This document shows positions 40,001 to 47,935 of a stretch of DNA of 64,000 nt, piece after piece; the stretch's first letter is position 1; each line of letters begins with the position of its first letter. The position numbers were made by a program, and so were the translations under genes. The DNA is from Aurantiochytrium sp. KH105 (lineage: Eukaryota > Sar > Bigyra > Thraustochytrida > Thraustochytriidae), in the NCBI GenBank assembly GCA_003116975.1, contig BGKB01000127.1, positions 123,484 to 187,483 of the forward strand, written 5' to 3'. Below the pieces are notes generated by a model. That model worked only from the letters and a program-made list of their open reading frames with translations. It had not been told where the DNA came from and searched no databases.

Positions 40001-42320
40001 TCTCTTTTTGCCCATTTTGCGTTTCGGGGCTGTCCTGCGCCTTTTCACGCGGTTGTGTACTAACGGCAAGCGCTCCGAGTGAAAGGGTTGTCTTTGCGTC
40101 GAAACGAATTCTGGGCGCGCCAAACCGAATGCGTACGTACGCATGTTCTCGGAGTGAGCTGAGAAGGATGCCAGCACTAGAGGTGTGCGAGACTCCGATT
40201 GCAGAAGAGACTGCATTTGCAAAGGCAGCGAGCCCGCGAAAGGCTTGTGGTTCCCATTCGACCTCTGTTGGCTCGAGTACGATGGTGATGCTCGAGGCAT
40301 GCTTTGGGTCGTCGATGGCCTTTTTGCTCATGATGCGTAGCGGCGCATGGCCCATGAGGATATCGTCGGATTTTGATCTTTGCAATGGCACAAAATCTTG
40401 AGGGCTAACGGAAGCAGAGTGCTGGTTTTTCAAGTCACGAGAATCGCTCTCTTCGCTGTATGCAGAGGCTGCATCGTGAAACTCGTCGTCATCGCCATCG
40501 TCATCATGGACGTCATCATTACTATTTTCGGACGGACGCAGAGGAGCATCTGCATGGTCTTGAGGAGAATCGAAGAAAATGACGCTGCCATGAGAGATTG
40601 CATTTTCGTGCGAGGAGCTGCTCGCATCATTTGCTGCGGGCGACAAGAGCGGAGCCTGTGCAACGGGGGTACTCTTTGTCGCAGAATTGAGCTGAGATGC
40701 GTCAAGAACATGGAGAATGTCCTTTTCTCCAACGATGAGACGGAGTTGATTGACTGCGGCGCTCACATTAGAAGCGGAGGCATCCTGACGCAGGACAAGG
40801 GAGGGGGATCCACTGAAAGAGCAAATGGGAAAGCCGTGGTCGTCGACAAGGTTGATTCGGGCATGGGCAGCTGAAAAGGTGACCCAGCATCGGTACGTTG
40901 CCGTTTCGTCTTCTTGTTCTTGTTGTTGTTGCTGCTGGTGGTGGTCTTTAGCATCGTGATTGACTCCATTGGGTTCTTGACTCGCGTCTTCGTCCGGTGG
41001 GAGGAAGGTTCGCAGCCAACTTGCCCATCCTGATTCAGCGTGTGAGGGGTCTTTAAAGTTTTGTGAAGGTTGCTTCTTTTCGTCACATTCGCTTGCATCG
41101 GTAGCCAAAGATTGCGAGTTTGCAGAAGTGTTTGTTTGCTGAAGTCTCTTGCGGGGCTCAAGGTGGGCCTCGAGGTGTGCCTGCACAAGGAGGTCGAGTG
41201 GGCAGTTTGCGACAAAGGCGTCCATCCATGGTCCATCTTGGACGCCGCGACGAAGTGCATCCGTATAGATGTTGGTACGTCTCGTTCGCATTTCCTGATC
41301 CTCGGTGCGGCTCGAAGTCCAGCGCCTGTGTTCGCGCAAGAGCTGTGAAACGCGATCAAAGGCAATGCGCCAAAGGTCCTTTGCTGATCTCGGCGATGCC
41401 TGTGCGTCTTGAACGGAGTCGTCGACTTGGAGGGTAGTATCGTTGGCGGTTTGCAACAACAAAGAGTCTGCGACGTGCACGGCCGCCGTAAAGTCGCCGT
41501 CCATGAAGGCGGCCCAGCGGCGCCCTAGACGAAGGAGAAGCTCGAGCATTTCGGTAGAGAGCTGTGGCGAGACGATGCCGTCGGGACAGTCGAGGTCAAC
41601 GATGATGCTTGGAGCACCGGTCGTAGGGTGATTTGCGGTGGCGTCAACTTGAACGGTGGCATCTGCTCGAGGGAGATTGATGATTTGCTCTTGCCCGGAT
41701 CCAAGTGTGAGAACGAGGTCATGAAGAGCCACAAGTTTGTGTGCTAGCGGAGATAATACGGCGCGAGGCGGCGTATGATTTGTAGCGGGGTCTTGACTTG
41801 GCTGGCGGGATGGTGCCGAGCGGAGAACGATCTCACGCACACGCATATGTACAGCTGGTGCGGGTGCAGGCTCTGCAAAGCAGACGGAGAGGTTGGTGAC
41901 CGTGACGGAAGCCGTTTCCAGCATGCGCGTAAGAAGACGCGCGGCCCATGCTTGCGAGTCGCGGGCGTTGGGTAGGTCATGAAGGACGCGAGTTTGGACC
42001 TGAGCGCGCTTGCGCACGAGAGCGGCTTTTCTCGCTTCTTCGATGGATGCAAAAGGGCGCACGACGATGGTGAGGCCATCGACGTGAAAGCTCGCACTCG
42101 TCTCGAAGCCGCGCCAGCTCCAACCGACGCCCATGCGGAGTTCCGCGAACTTGGCGCTCTCTACCTCGAAAGGTAGGCCCAGATCGCGCCATGCTGACGG
42201 GCGCACGGATGCGTTTTGTACGACGCAGGCGCCGCCGTCTGAGAAGCTGACGCGCACGCTTTCATGGCGTACGTCTTCGAGGTACCGCCCGGCGGCCTCG
42301 GCCACCAGCCGCGCGAGCAT
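31011..42320 (-). CDS. VPS13: VPS13-family bridge-like lipid transfer protein with PDZ, zinc-ribbon and two DysF modules
   Basis: One uninterrupted frame of 3769 residues, ATG at 42320, TGA at 31011. VPS13 proteins form a rod with a lipid-lined groove that moves phospholipids between organelles at contact sites. The N-terminus (about 1-115) is the chorein domain. Extended-chorein repeats follow. In the middle sit a PDZ-like domain (about 1735-1820; 'GDMLVSVNGADL'), a CxxC...CxxC zinc ribbon (about 1845-1880), a first DysF module (about 1895-1990; 'LLPTDPYPWSD', then 'VRQRRWIRRR'), a poly-Ser tract and, after the adaptor-binding region (from about 2500), a second DysF-like module (about 2660-2750). 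The C-terminus has the VPS13/ATG2-like helices (about 3400-3600) and a PH-like domain to the end. PDZ and DysF insertions are not part of human VPS13A-D as I know them. Confidence 0.88.
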   Translation of the reverse strand: MLARLVAEAAGRYLEDVRHESVRVSFSDGGACVVQNASVRPSAWRDLGLPFEVESAKFAELRMGVGWSWRGFETSASFHVDGLTIVVRPFASIEEARKAALVRKRAQVQTRVLHDLPNARDSQAWAARLLTRMLETASVTVTNLSVCFAEPAPAPAVHMRVREIVLRSAPSRQPSQDPATNHTPPRAVLSPLAHKLVALHDLVLTLGSGQEQIINLPRADATVQVDATANHPTTGAPSIIVDLDCPDGIVSPQLSTEMLELLLRLGRRWAAFMDGDFTAAVHVADSLLLQTANDTTLQVDDSVQDAQASPRSAKDLWRIAFDRVSQLLREHRRWTSSRTEDQEMRTRRTNIYTDALRRGVQDGPWMDAFVANCPLDLLVQAHLEAHLEPRKRLQQTNTSANSQSLATDASECDEKKQPSQNFKDPSHAESGWASWLRTFLPPDEDASQEPNGVNHDAKDHHQQQQQQEQEDETATYRCWVTFSAAHARINLVDDHGFPICSFSGSPSLVLRQDASASNVSAAVNQLRLIVGEKDILHVLDASQLNSATKSTPVAQAPLLSPAANDASSSSHENAISHGSVIFFDSPQDHADAPLRPSENSNDDVHDDDGDDDEFHDAASAYSEESDSRDLKNQHSASVSPQDFVPLQRSKSDDILMGHAPLRIMSKKAIDDPKHASSITIVLEPTEVEWEPQAFRGLAAFANAVSSAIGVSHTSSAGILLSSLREHAYVRIRFGAPRIRFDAKTTLSLGALAVSTQPREKAQDSPETQNGQKEMDPAIDIAFQGAELLRNGRAVLGPIHVHGTLHSNPEHGKQVDLRIHGRGGCSPTSQAPEPDAVIDEDLCSFIAKILRDISEGGKLHASSIHAAESRALVPSSPTLGWRTSDAPLDSNPLAHLELHCDALRVDLKNKDRSVFSMSMDEAKGSLSLFDLKRFQINEANLQLCGISCKHPNGRALLAQCSVHASYGAAMRHLDVSTADRISLAWVPPAMADAWATLQYLGITEEIMHEVVASSLISSRSFHREGQYQDFPKSFLERSAAFASRRHKRAHSLAVNFSKGCALTLFKNWEPLAKVAVDHIHLDVRTAQGDGRVPKVACALNTCTLYNLRAAPGLLREIVSVDTVQIDSLGPSATSNQRIKVRVGSTDAIFWQPFITEWIDYATTGIIDLFAFSASENVLSTSQSDWIHTTLCVGPTLLRIPSDAHGTRSLSLRLEATDVENSIHRDNDKDVFAIRWTGIRLEATSGACILEHKLVSLTLERSFAESTSLLCADLSNFHFNILEDGFDDIISCLRDNLLNQQSVLTALLRVKRSQTNHHLHPGSESPSSYSEENGNESEHGEHGHKLLRHEPGPVSGIKYWRNWIETKSKPQRTNITVSAISARLLNRIVVSLDRFEAITLTRFVPAANSFLFENEYALHGLEISVAGMPLIRSVSRMDASELLHKSPAETTNEASLRLKHDPERNSYLASLALDNFALMVGPEAPDHTLIQQLHKSLQWHQDDASSPDVADVALSDAPPEHAGQEVHLELEMTGARFGLADLAGNRFEALLDSIGHATTTTLTHGESSRIDRGTLHVDLSAALTDGQHDRKTNVSTTTSDVSSDPMGMTMTASMLDAMTAISDDEGGDMDDENDPLSGGHGSGLKHAAPLLLRPCSMKIFWDMIDRASAADVLTQQIRAELTSKLRVELSSGQSLALVALLSNLADAFVHSAQRGVKSRQHLPNTPPSFSPVDAREEPLAYEAVFQMAPLGLKLGPCTTSGQDCGPLLEVRGFAKQCEETITLKVAPGDMLVSVNGADLTSASHTLDTAKQALRDAEWPRRIGFLRSKPTRALIADPLQFRPLSSAIWTCRNCKSAQPITRRDHSAAFEETCLRCGAVHIQLSTEADDGAGEGTIVHDEVYENQRFYLLVGWSPQLLPTDPYPWSDLAGRTLRQLDAHAPLPESAVPGAKWYWVDDWTVDEARCRGGSSGGWAYAREFGRFRKVHRPPRGKAKRTDCVRQRRWIRRRILSSTPISAKRSETTASRSSSSAVPAPSSSSSSSSSSSSSSSPVPEDTAQVPPERHADSTCSRSRRTSLSARGSARAPTTHYSLLLDTNQHEMSLLLESDVVHRPLVRFRLGMHNDLVPASWTRAIVFGAEDPPADTTKSSPSSLPSCISSGTSRLLPRRLAGNLCLAAEAFNVGLLDWEPIIEPWAFAFEAQHEASSWNLTLMGLSRLQVNVGLSIADALAQLPSWGPLNDASSERRDCSCYPKFRRARVPLLALENRSGVTITAAPAGNPSAEFDVDPGAKIAAMQLLGSDSAASDLWHSIGQERGVSDEAVSLRFFGGWKALERISLRQLMHDGEIVAHKLQQATGPETGSVLLRVDVGPDGERIIHVESVFHIVNECDFALSLRLEDPGGQGALMIDPCKPSASAELPLVKNLELRMLLLGVLGELPRSGFVLNLAHLSSSALKLARANLAKAVSPPGILLEQNITELAPGKHVLIDIHAEAIKESKSSSSSLARRYVACKITIATRPPRTVRNALDFAIEVRAEQNGTLVHEISPGNTAALYHLDEVALSFRIPAISSTWSAWVKVAALAQRGADTFDLDNCHGRTVQVPVSFRARSVTVGPALHLEDLTWGLGLQVGLVDASLGRSRVIPGQAATDSIAVAEFQRWLPMQGWKPPSLPGDPSPWAFHPENSVASATDLTEVRLEPGWAWAEPSWRCDTASHDWEYATDFQAHRWSLVRGKLDCARRRIWRRACVRDVPVSQVLLGPISTKPPKGRRQGVGTEETYDDLDDGNDLYDIDAEDDQVFNATAAREYDQSKTTHQGSEAYRHALNSDKPAPPSAKHAVQLVLRLSGQTSWSAPIALVPGTWNPVEVADELSDTVVSLMVQVPVLMHRERIMIWNQFAIRSRLENDPIYLVSTHRHVCPTEVPDPSRSTKVQPGETIRRFHWDQHESGRLLRVGRAVCLGDTGMQDILWSGPIDPSVLDDMVLMLRDPRGVGRALVHVSIREDSISRAILVDFGESVRDTPQAPYRIENRTLYELECRQLSKYSEALAPLVVKDRRVCLFGFESATGDTEGRIHIRAVNESGKPVEAVVHLLGDVNAQQKELEPVDTPENRIVVRVFAEGATRVICVAHAWAVVEAPPYVDERVVVSARCELQGGVTLSLTGMHRELLAVHAEGLSVSGAETDILRTVDFRLASLQMDDADPSTRVPVMLHQGPVHVVAATYVRFPRRVKLLSVRVFPLALHLAKQQIRALSQFYEVLCARTHRRQRRRWQLEKESERNLLGKAQASQAGGTSKHRAQISQNASDRAPISFDVIHVHAMSARVNLTSSATTKSLPLTDLMRRRAGSEAFVRKRASAPVSALEVVGAAIARVTDLDDVQLPYWAVALGHLLRSDLRDHDVFFAELVLHHSTVYEFESSAIAQHYIAQLAKGLASTALVGSGLFRGPIHFARNLSMGMSGVMARGPRSSLEDGASGLVAGTALLSETVFKGLARGLATMSLSDEYIRRRQDREERMREKRAAASGFREALNEGALIVRDSVSEGVVGLLAEPVQGGRDYGPMGFLGGIGKGVVGVAIKPVMGVLDAATVATQSVRSSAGPVAGVNGTSYGLAVEDVQARSLDEASRALRRRRRLPRALYGAGLRIAPYVEADAIAAARMRALHGGKLTSEVFAGRFQPSRGEEVEYIVTDQRLLCFSMQAGSKDEHQDTASSTSLPLWSVDFVDVQSITVTRDPSSGVHIRYGAGGQGDTASRFVACTLDEAYSFSMLLLAAPRR
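36179..36214. repeat. AAG/GAA trinucleotide array coding poly-Ser in VPS13
   Basis: About twelve copies, read on the minus strand as serine codons. It lies in the linker after the first DysF module. Confidence 0.85.
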
Positions 42321-43962
42321 TTCCTCGTTGTCGCCGCGGCTGGGTCTCCAGAGAGAAGAATGGGAGAATGATCTTTCTTTTCTTCATCCATTCTTTCTGT
42401 AGGCCTATTTTTTTCCTCCCTTGTTCTGCAAAGATGGGAGTTGCAAAAGCGAGGACTGTTGTTCTGATTGCAAACGTAAAGACTGGCGACAACAGAGGAG
42501 GCGATGACGAATTCAAGCATGCTCCTCCGCCGCGGCGCAGGAAAGGCGGAGACATCATATCAACGGCATGACCTTGGGCCAGCTATTTTTTGTTGTTCTT
42601 GTCATTGTAGAAACGAAGCACGCTCGCTCATTTCATAAGGATCTTACGTGAGCGCTTAGAACGTCAAGTCCAGTCTTTACATGTTGACGAGAATTGAGAA
42701 CAACAGCGCATCAAAATGCATCAGCATCGTGAAGCACAATTCTTGACATCGAGCATGCGAATCAGGGCAAGAGTTTCCATGCAAAGACCTTCGAAAGGGT
42801 TTTCATTATACGCAAGAGCAAGGGGCCGTTATTTTTTGCGTTTGGACGAGCGTTGACAAGAGTGTCGCATCAAGAGCCAAAGCGAGCTTGTCGCATCGCA
42901 GCAACGCAATCTACCCCATTTCCCACAACAAGAACCACTTGGATCATGCGAGCAGTGCGATGATACAAGGACTCCTCCCTCCAGATGGGTGGAGATACGC
43001 CCCATTGGTTTCAGAGCAATTCGCTTGCCCCGATCGGACGCGTCCTTTCTAAATCTGGCAATTTTGTACTAGACCTACGACGTTTCATTCATGCAATGCA
43101 ACGCAACCACAAGGATTTCGCTCCTCATGTCCTGATCGGACAAGTCTCGCGTGAACCACGCAAGCGGGCTTTCCGGGCTACGTATTCAGGTGCAATGCAA
43201 AACGCACCAAACAGCAAGTTCGGTATACTCCTGATCGAGCGAGTCTTTTGTAAACCCAGCGATTCTGGGTCCTAAACAGGACTCGTCGATGTGCACATGC
43301 AGCTGCAGCTGCAGCAGGCTGACGGGCTGTGCGACTACTACGTATAGGAAGCTCTCGCCCATGCCTGGCCAAAGGATCTTGCTTCCCCTTTGCTGCCAGC
43401 CGCAGCCGCAGCCGACTCAAGTTTTCGCACGATGACCCAGGACGCGACACGCGTGCGGCCTCCGCCTCCCCGTCTTCCAGTGGTCCGCCACGCTCTTTGT
43501 CCTGTACAACTTCGGACAAGGTGACCACTGGCCACCCCCTCCCCAGATCCTCCTCCTGTCCCTTTTTCCATCCTCCTCCTGGTCCCTGTGCAGCATCATC
43601 AGTATCGTTCATGGTCACACCACCAGAAAGAAGAAAAAGGGTGGCTCGCTCGACGTGTGTGTGCTCCGCCACTCCACTCCACCAGTGGACGCGACGATAC
43701 ACTTGGTGCGGCCGCCTCCCGCGGCGCGCCGCGCCGCGCCGCGCCGCACACGCGGCGTCACTTCGCGCAGCGCGTGCACCGCTCGCTTTGGCAGGCACGC
43801 AAGCAAGCTCGTCGCCCGCCTCTGCACGTGCTGCCCGCCGCTGCACACGCACCAAAGAAACGCGAAGACCTCTTCTCGTCTCCACGCTGAAAGCCCGCGC
43901 GTGCCGGCCTCGCCTTGCAGATCTCGGCCGCCAGCCAAGCCAAGTAGGTGCCCCGCGAAGGT

Positions 43963-43994
43963 ATTCATTCATTCATTCATTCATTCATTCATTC
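43963..43994. repeat. (ATTC)8 microsatellite
   Basis: Uninterrupted tetramer array within the 5.6-kb gene-free region. Confidence 0.9.
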
Positions 43995-46580
43995 CGCTGC
44001 ACGCTGGTGCTGTGCATGCTCATGCGGCGTGCACGCGCTGCACGTGGATTGATTCAATCGACAGCGAGATGCTAGAGCCACTTGCAGCGCAGCACCGCGC
44101 GGCGGGTCGGTCCTTGAGCGGCCAGCGCCGACCGGCCGTCCTGCGCGGCCTGCGCGGGCTGTACGTCCTCCCTTGCCGCCTGCTTGGCGCCGGCAGCGGG
44201 CCGGGCCGGGCGGGTCCGCGGTGGCTTTTCAGAAGTCGAGACTCGCAGTCGCTCGCCTGCGTGTGTGCACACGCACTACCTCATGGCATGGCCGCACACG
44301 TGCTGGCAGCAGCGCAGTAATGCCAGCCAGAGTGAATTATATGGTACGCACGCACGCACGCACGCACACGGTCGCACACGCGAAGCGGCCGACGCGCCGT
44401 AGTAGTCCTGCGCAGAGAGCAGAGTAGAGTCCACGCTGCTGCGGCTAGCGCGCAATGGCATCGTGCACAATGTAGCGCAGTACTTCGCGGGGAGGGAGAG
44501 GAGGGAGTCCGTCCTGTCTGGCCGGTATCCCAGCGTGCACAAGCGCATGGATTTGACTCGATTTGATTTCATTTCATTTCATTTCATTGGATCATAACCT
44601 GATTCTGGCTGACAAGATCGCCCAAGTTGGAGTTGACCGCAGAAGTCTTGGATGATGCCAAGCACAGCCTGAGCTGAAGCAGCCTTTAATTTCTTTTTCT
44701 CTCCTCGCCGGCCGTGCTGGGCGCACTGCCGGATCGACCGATTCGCCGATCCATGCCGTCCAGCGCAGCCCAGTGGAGCCCAGTGGAGCGCAGTGGAGAG
44801 CAGAGCAGTGCGCTGCAGTGCGGACATTTCGATCAATCGACTGCTGTGTGCAGCTGCAGTGCAGCTGCAGCTGCAGCGACCGACAGCGACCACTGCGACC
44901 ACGATCGACAGCGACTCCGATTCCAAGATGCACGCGCTGTGCACGTGCAGCAGGCCGCGTCTGCTGACTCCCGCTCCGGCCCTCGCCCTCCTTGCGCTCG
45001 TATGCGCGCCTCCCGCGCCGCCCCCCATCCGTGTCTCGTACCTTTTATCCAATATGCTCACACATGTGCCTCTCGCACCGGACGCCGTACCTCCCGGGTG
45101 TGTGCCTCTTCTTATGCCCGGCGCGGGCTGCGCGTGACGGCGGTGGCGGCCGCTACGAGCTGAGGGGGCAGGCGGCGGCGGGCCAGGCGGGAACTCTTTG
45201 CGGCGGGGCGCAGAAAGGAAGACAGCGTGCCTGAAACGGCTCGCGAAACCGCCGCGCAGGGGACCCCTGGGCGGTCATTTGGGCGGTCTTCTCGGCCTCC
45301 CTGCCTCGCCGAGCACAGTTGCGGCTCCTCGCGACCTGCCGCCCGCCCGTCCTTCTTTGCAGCTGCAGCGGGAAGCGCACGCTGAAGATCTTCGCCGGAC
45401 GCTTCGACGAAGCGCACGCGAAGGGAAGCCAGGAGGGGGAAGGGTTCAAGAGAGACAGAACCTCGCCTCGCCAGAAGCACGACATCAAAAAAAAACCTCC
45501 ACGGGGACTTGTAACGGCGCCACGTTACCGTGCACGGTACCTCGCGCGGGGCCCCCTCACCTGGATACCCACTGGCACTTGCGCGCACGCATTCTCCACT
45601 TTCCGCGGCCCCATAGCCCACTTCCCGCCGCGCCTTTCCGCACTTGCGCGCCGAGGGCCGGCCATGCGCGGCCGCTGGCCAGCGTCGGAGCGGCCTCCTC
45701 CCGCGCGCCGCCATACACTTTCCTCTAGGAAGTTGCTACGGGTCCGCGGTCAAGAAGTCCAGCGACGCTGCGGCCCTCGGATTTGGGGGGCACGCTGCAC
45801 GTAATTTAACCGAGCCTTGCGCCGCCCTTATGCGCCCCCCTCTGGTGGACACCGTACCTGCCCCTTTTCGGCACACCATGGTCTCATATTGATGGCATCG
45901 AAAAGGGGGTGGCTTCAGGAGTCCATCGGGGTGTGCAAGGCGCGATGCGGGAGCAAGAGGTGCACGCTGCACGCCTCGAGCGAGCGACCTCCTCTCGCTC
46001 CCTCTCAGTGAATGGGGGGAGGAGAGGGAGGGAGAGAGAGAGAGAGAGAGAAAGGGAGGGAGAAAAAAGGAAGTAAAACTAAACGAGTGAACAAAAAGAA
46101 TTTAAAAGCAGCGCGTCGATTCGGAGGGTGTGCGCCTAGCCCCTCCTAGACCTCTCCTATCCGTTTCCGCCTCGCGCGGAGCCGCCCGCAAGCGGGGGCA
46201 CCCTCGGAGTCCTCTCCTTTTCCCTTACGCTTTCCTTTTCTCCCCTTTTGGCTGGCCTGCGCGGCGAGTTCTCGTCCTCGTCCTCGCCTGCACCGCGCTC
46301 CACCTCTTTTCGGCCCCCCGTTTCGGCGTCCAGACTTCCCCGCCTGTCTGCCTGCACTGACTGCTGCGCTGGAGCGCATGAAACGACGTCCCGAGCGAGC
46401 TCTCTGCGCTCCAGAGGCCTGCCGCCGGCATGCCAGCAGCCAGCCAAGGTGAAAAAGGACTTTCCTTTCCAGCCTTGAACAATTCTTTTTTTCTTTTTCC
46501 AGCCAGCCAGCTGGCCGGCCAGTCAGTCAGCCGGCCAGCCAGAGAGAGAGGAGAGACTTTATGAGAAACAGGGCGACGAA

Positions 46581-46584
46581 GGAA

Positions 46585-46630
<46 letters not shown>

Positions 46631-46632
46631 AG
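46581..46632. repeat. (GAAA)n microsatellite
   Basis: About twelve tetramer copies, preceded by GGAA units and followed by AAGGCG. It creates Lys/Glu-type false frames on one strand and Phe/Leu/Ser types on the other. Confidence 0.9.
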
Positions 46633-46770
46633 GCGGGTAAGAAAGAAGGAGTTGAAAGGGGCAGAGCAGAGAAAGGCGGGGAAGCAGGGAGGGAGCGCGC
46701 GAAAAGCAAATTCGAATTCGAGTTCACAGTTCTCGCGCTGCCCGCCCGCGGCCGGCGAGAAGGAACCCAG

Positions 46771-46918
46771 GAGCCTCGCCTCGCCTCGCCTCGCCTCGCC
46801 TTTCCGCGCCGCGCCCGCCAGCGCGCCCCCGCGCAGGCCCCCTCCGCCGCGCCGCCCGCCCGCGCGCCCGCCCGCCACGCAGCGAGCGAGCGAACGAACG
46901 AACGAACGAACGAACGAA
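46771..46918. repeat. Clustered CCTCG pentamer and GAAC tetramer arrays
   Basis: A GCCTC pentamer array (46771-46800) is followed by a G/C-rich stretch and then a GAGC/GAAC array (46881-46918). Confidence 0.8.
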
Positions 46919-47845
46919 GCGCGTCCAATCCATCCGACTCGACCCTCCGCTTCCCTCCCCCGCGGCAGACAGACAGATAGGCAGACAGCCGACAGGCAGG
47001 CAGACCGCCAAGGCGAGGCCAGCCGAGCCGGCGAGGGCAGAGCCCTCCTCCTCCGCCCGCGCGGCCTCCCTCCCTCCGCCCTCCCTCCCGCGCGGCACCC
47101 TCTGCCGTCCTCGCGTCGGCCGCGTCGCCTCCAGGCGGCCGCTCAGCTAGCAAGGCAAGGTGCAAGGCCTCCAAACAAGACTATACAATACGTACGTACG
47201 TACGTACGGGTCCGCACATCATACATCCATCCGTGCATTCATTCATACATCGATAGATACTCCCGCCCATACATCCTCTCGCGCCCGCGTCCCCGCGCCA
47301 CAAAGCCAAGTACCCACGCTCGCCGCGCCGCGGCCCCCTTCCTCGGCGTTGGCCTCCCTCTGTCCTCCGTAGCACGCCTCTTCCCGCTCAGCCTCCTCCG
47401 CCCCGAGGCGCTCTTCCCCGCGAGGAGGCCGCCGAGAAGGCGTCCCTGCCGCCGCCGCCGCTCTACCCGGCCTGCGCCGCGCCCGTATCCTCGCCGGTTC
47501 GGCGGACGCCGTCGGCTCGCGTCGGCCGCGCCCGCGGCTCTTTCTTTCTCGCTTTCTCGCTCCGCCGGAGCCAGCGCCGAGAGCGCGTCGGCCGGGAAGC
47601 GGAGTTTGCAGAGAGAGGAGAAGGAGCGGGCGCCTCTTCAGCAGAGCGCGGTCCTGCAGCAGGCCGTCGCGAGGCTCTCCGCGTCTGAACCGGAACGCGG
47701 CATCAAGTCGCAGGGACTGGTCGAGACCGACCTCTCTTCCCCCTTTCTTTCACTCCACCCCGCCCGCCCGCGAGTGCGTGAGTGCGTGCGAGCGAGCGAG
47801 CGAGCGAGGAAGGAAGCGAGCAAAAGCGTATCGTACGCTCGAGAC

Positions 47846-47877
47846 AGCGCAGCGCAGCGCAGCGCAGCGCAGCGCAG
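47846..47877. repeat. GCGCA pentamer run upstream of the kinase
   Basis: Six copies of AGCGC ending about 60 bp before the kinase start codon, so probably within its 5' UTR or core promoter. Confidence 0.85.
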
Positions 47878-47935
47878 AGAAAGTCGAAGCTAAAGCCGCA
47901 GCAGCAGAACGGCAGCAGCAGCAGCAGTAGCCAGG

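Larger units (their letters stand above)
42321..47935. other. 5.6-kb region without a supported gene
   Basis: The segment 42321-43300 has balanced base composition and no coding signal. From 43300 to 47900 it is GC-rich and full of microsatellites, listed separately: ATTC, ACGC, GA, AAAG, CCTCG, GAAC and GCGCA arrays. Several open frames exceed 200 codons on both strands, but all are Ala/Arg/Pro/Ser-rich with no ordered domain and overlap each other in several frames, as expected from base composition. The last part (about 47000-47935) is the upstream region of the kinase gene. A spliced or non-coding gene cannot be excluded. Confidence 0.5.

Noticed and set aside
43178-43972. 264-codon minus-strand frame
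   Set aside because: Composition-driven, ends in an ATTC microsatellite, no recognisable motif.
46652-47893. 413-codon open frame upstream of the kinase
   Set aside because: Arg/Ala/Pro/Ser-rich throughout, crosses several microsatellites and overlaps other long frames on both strands.
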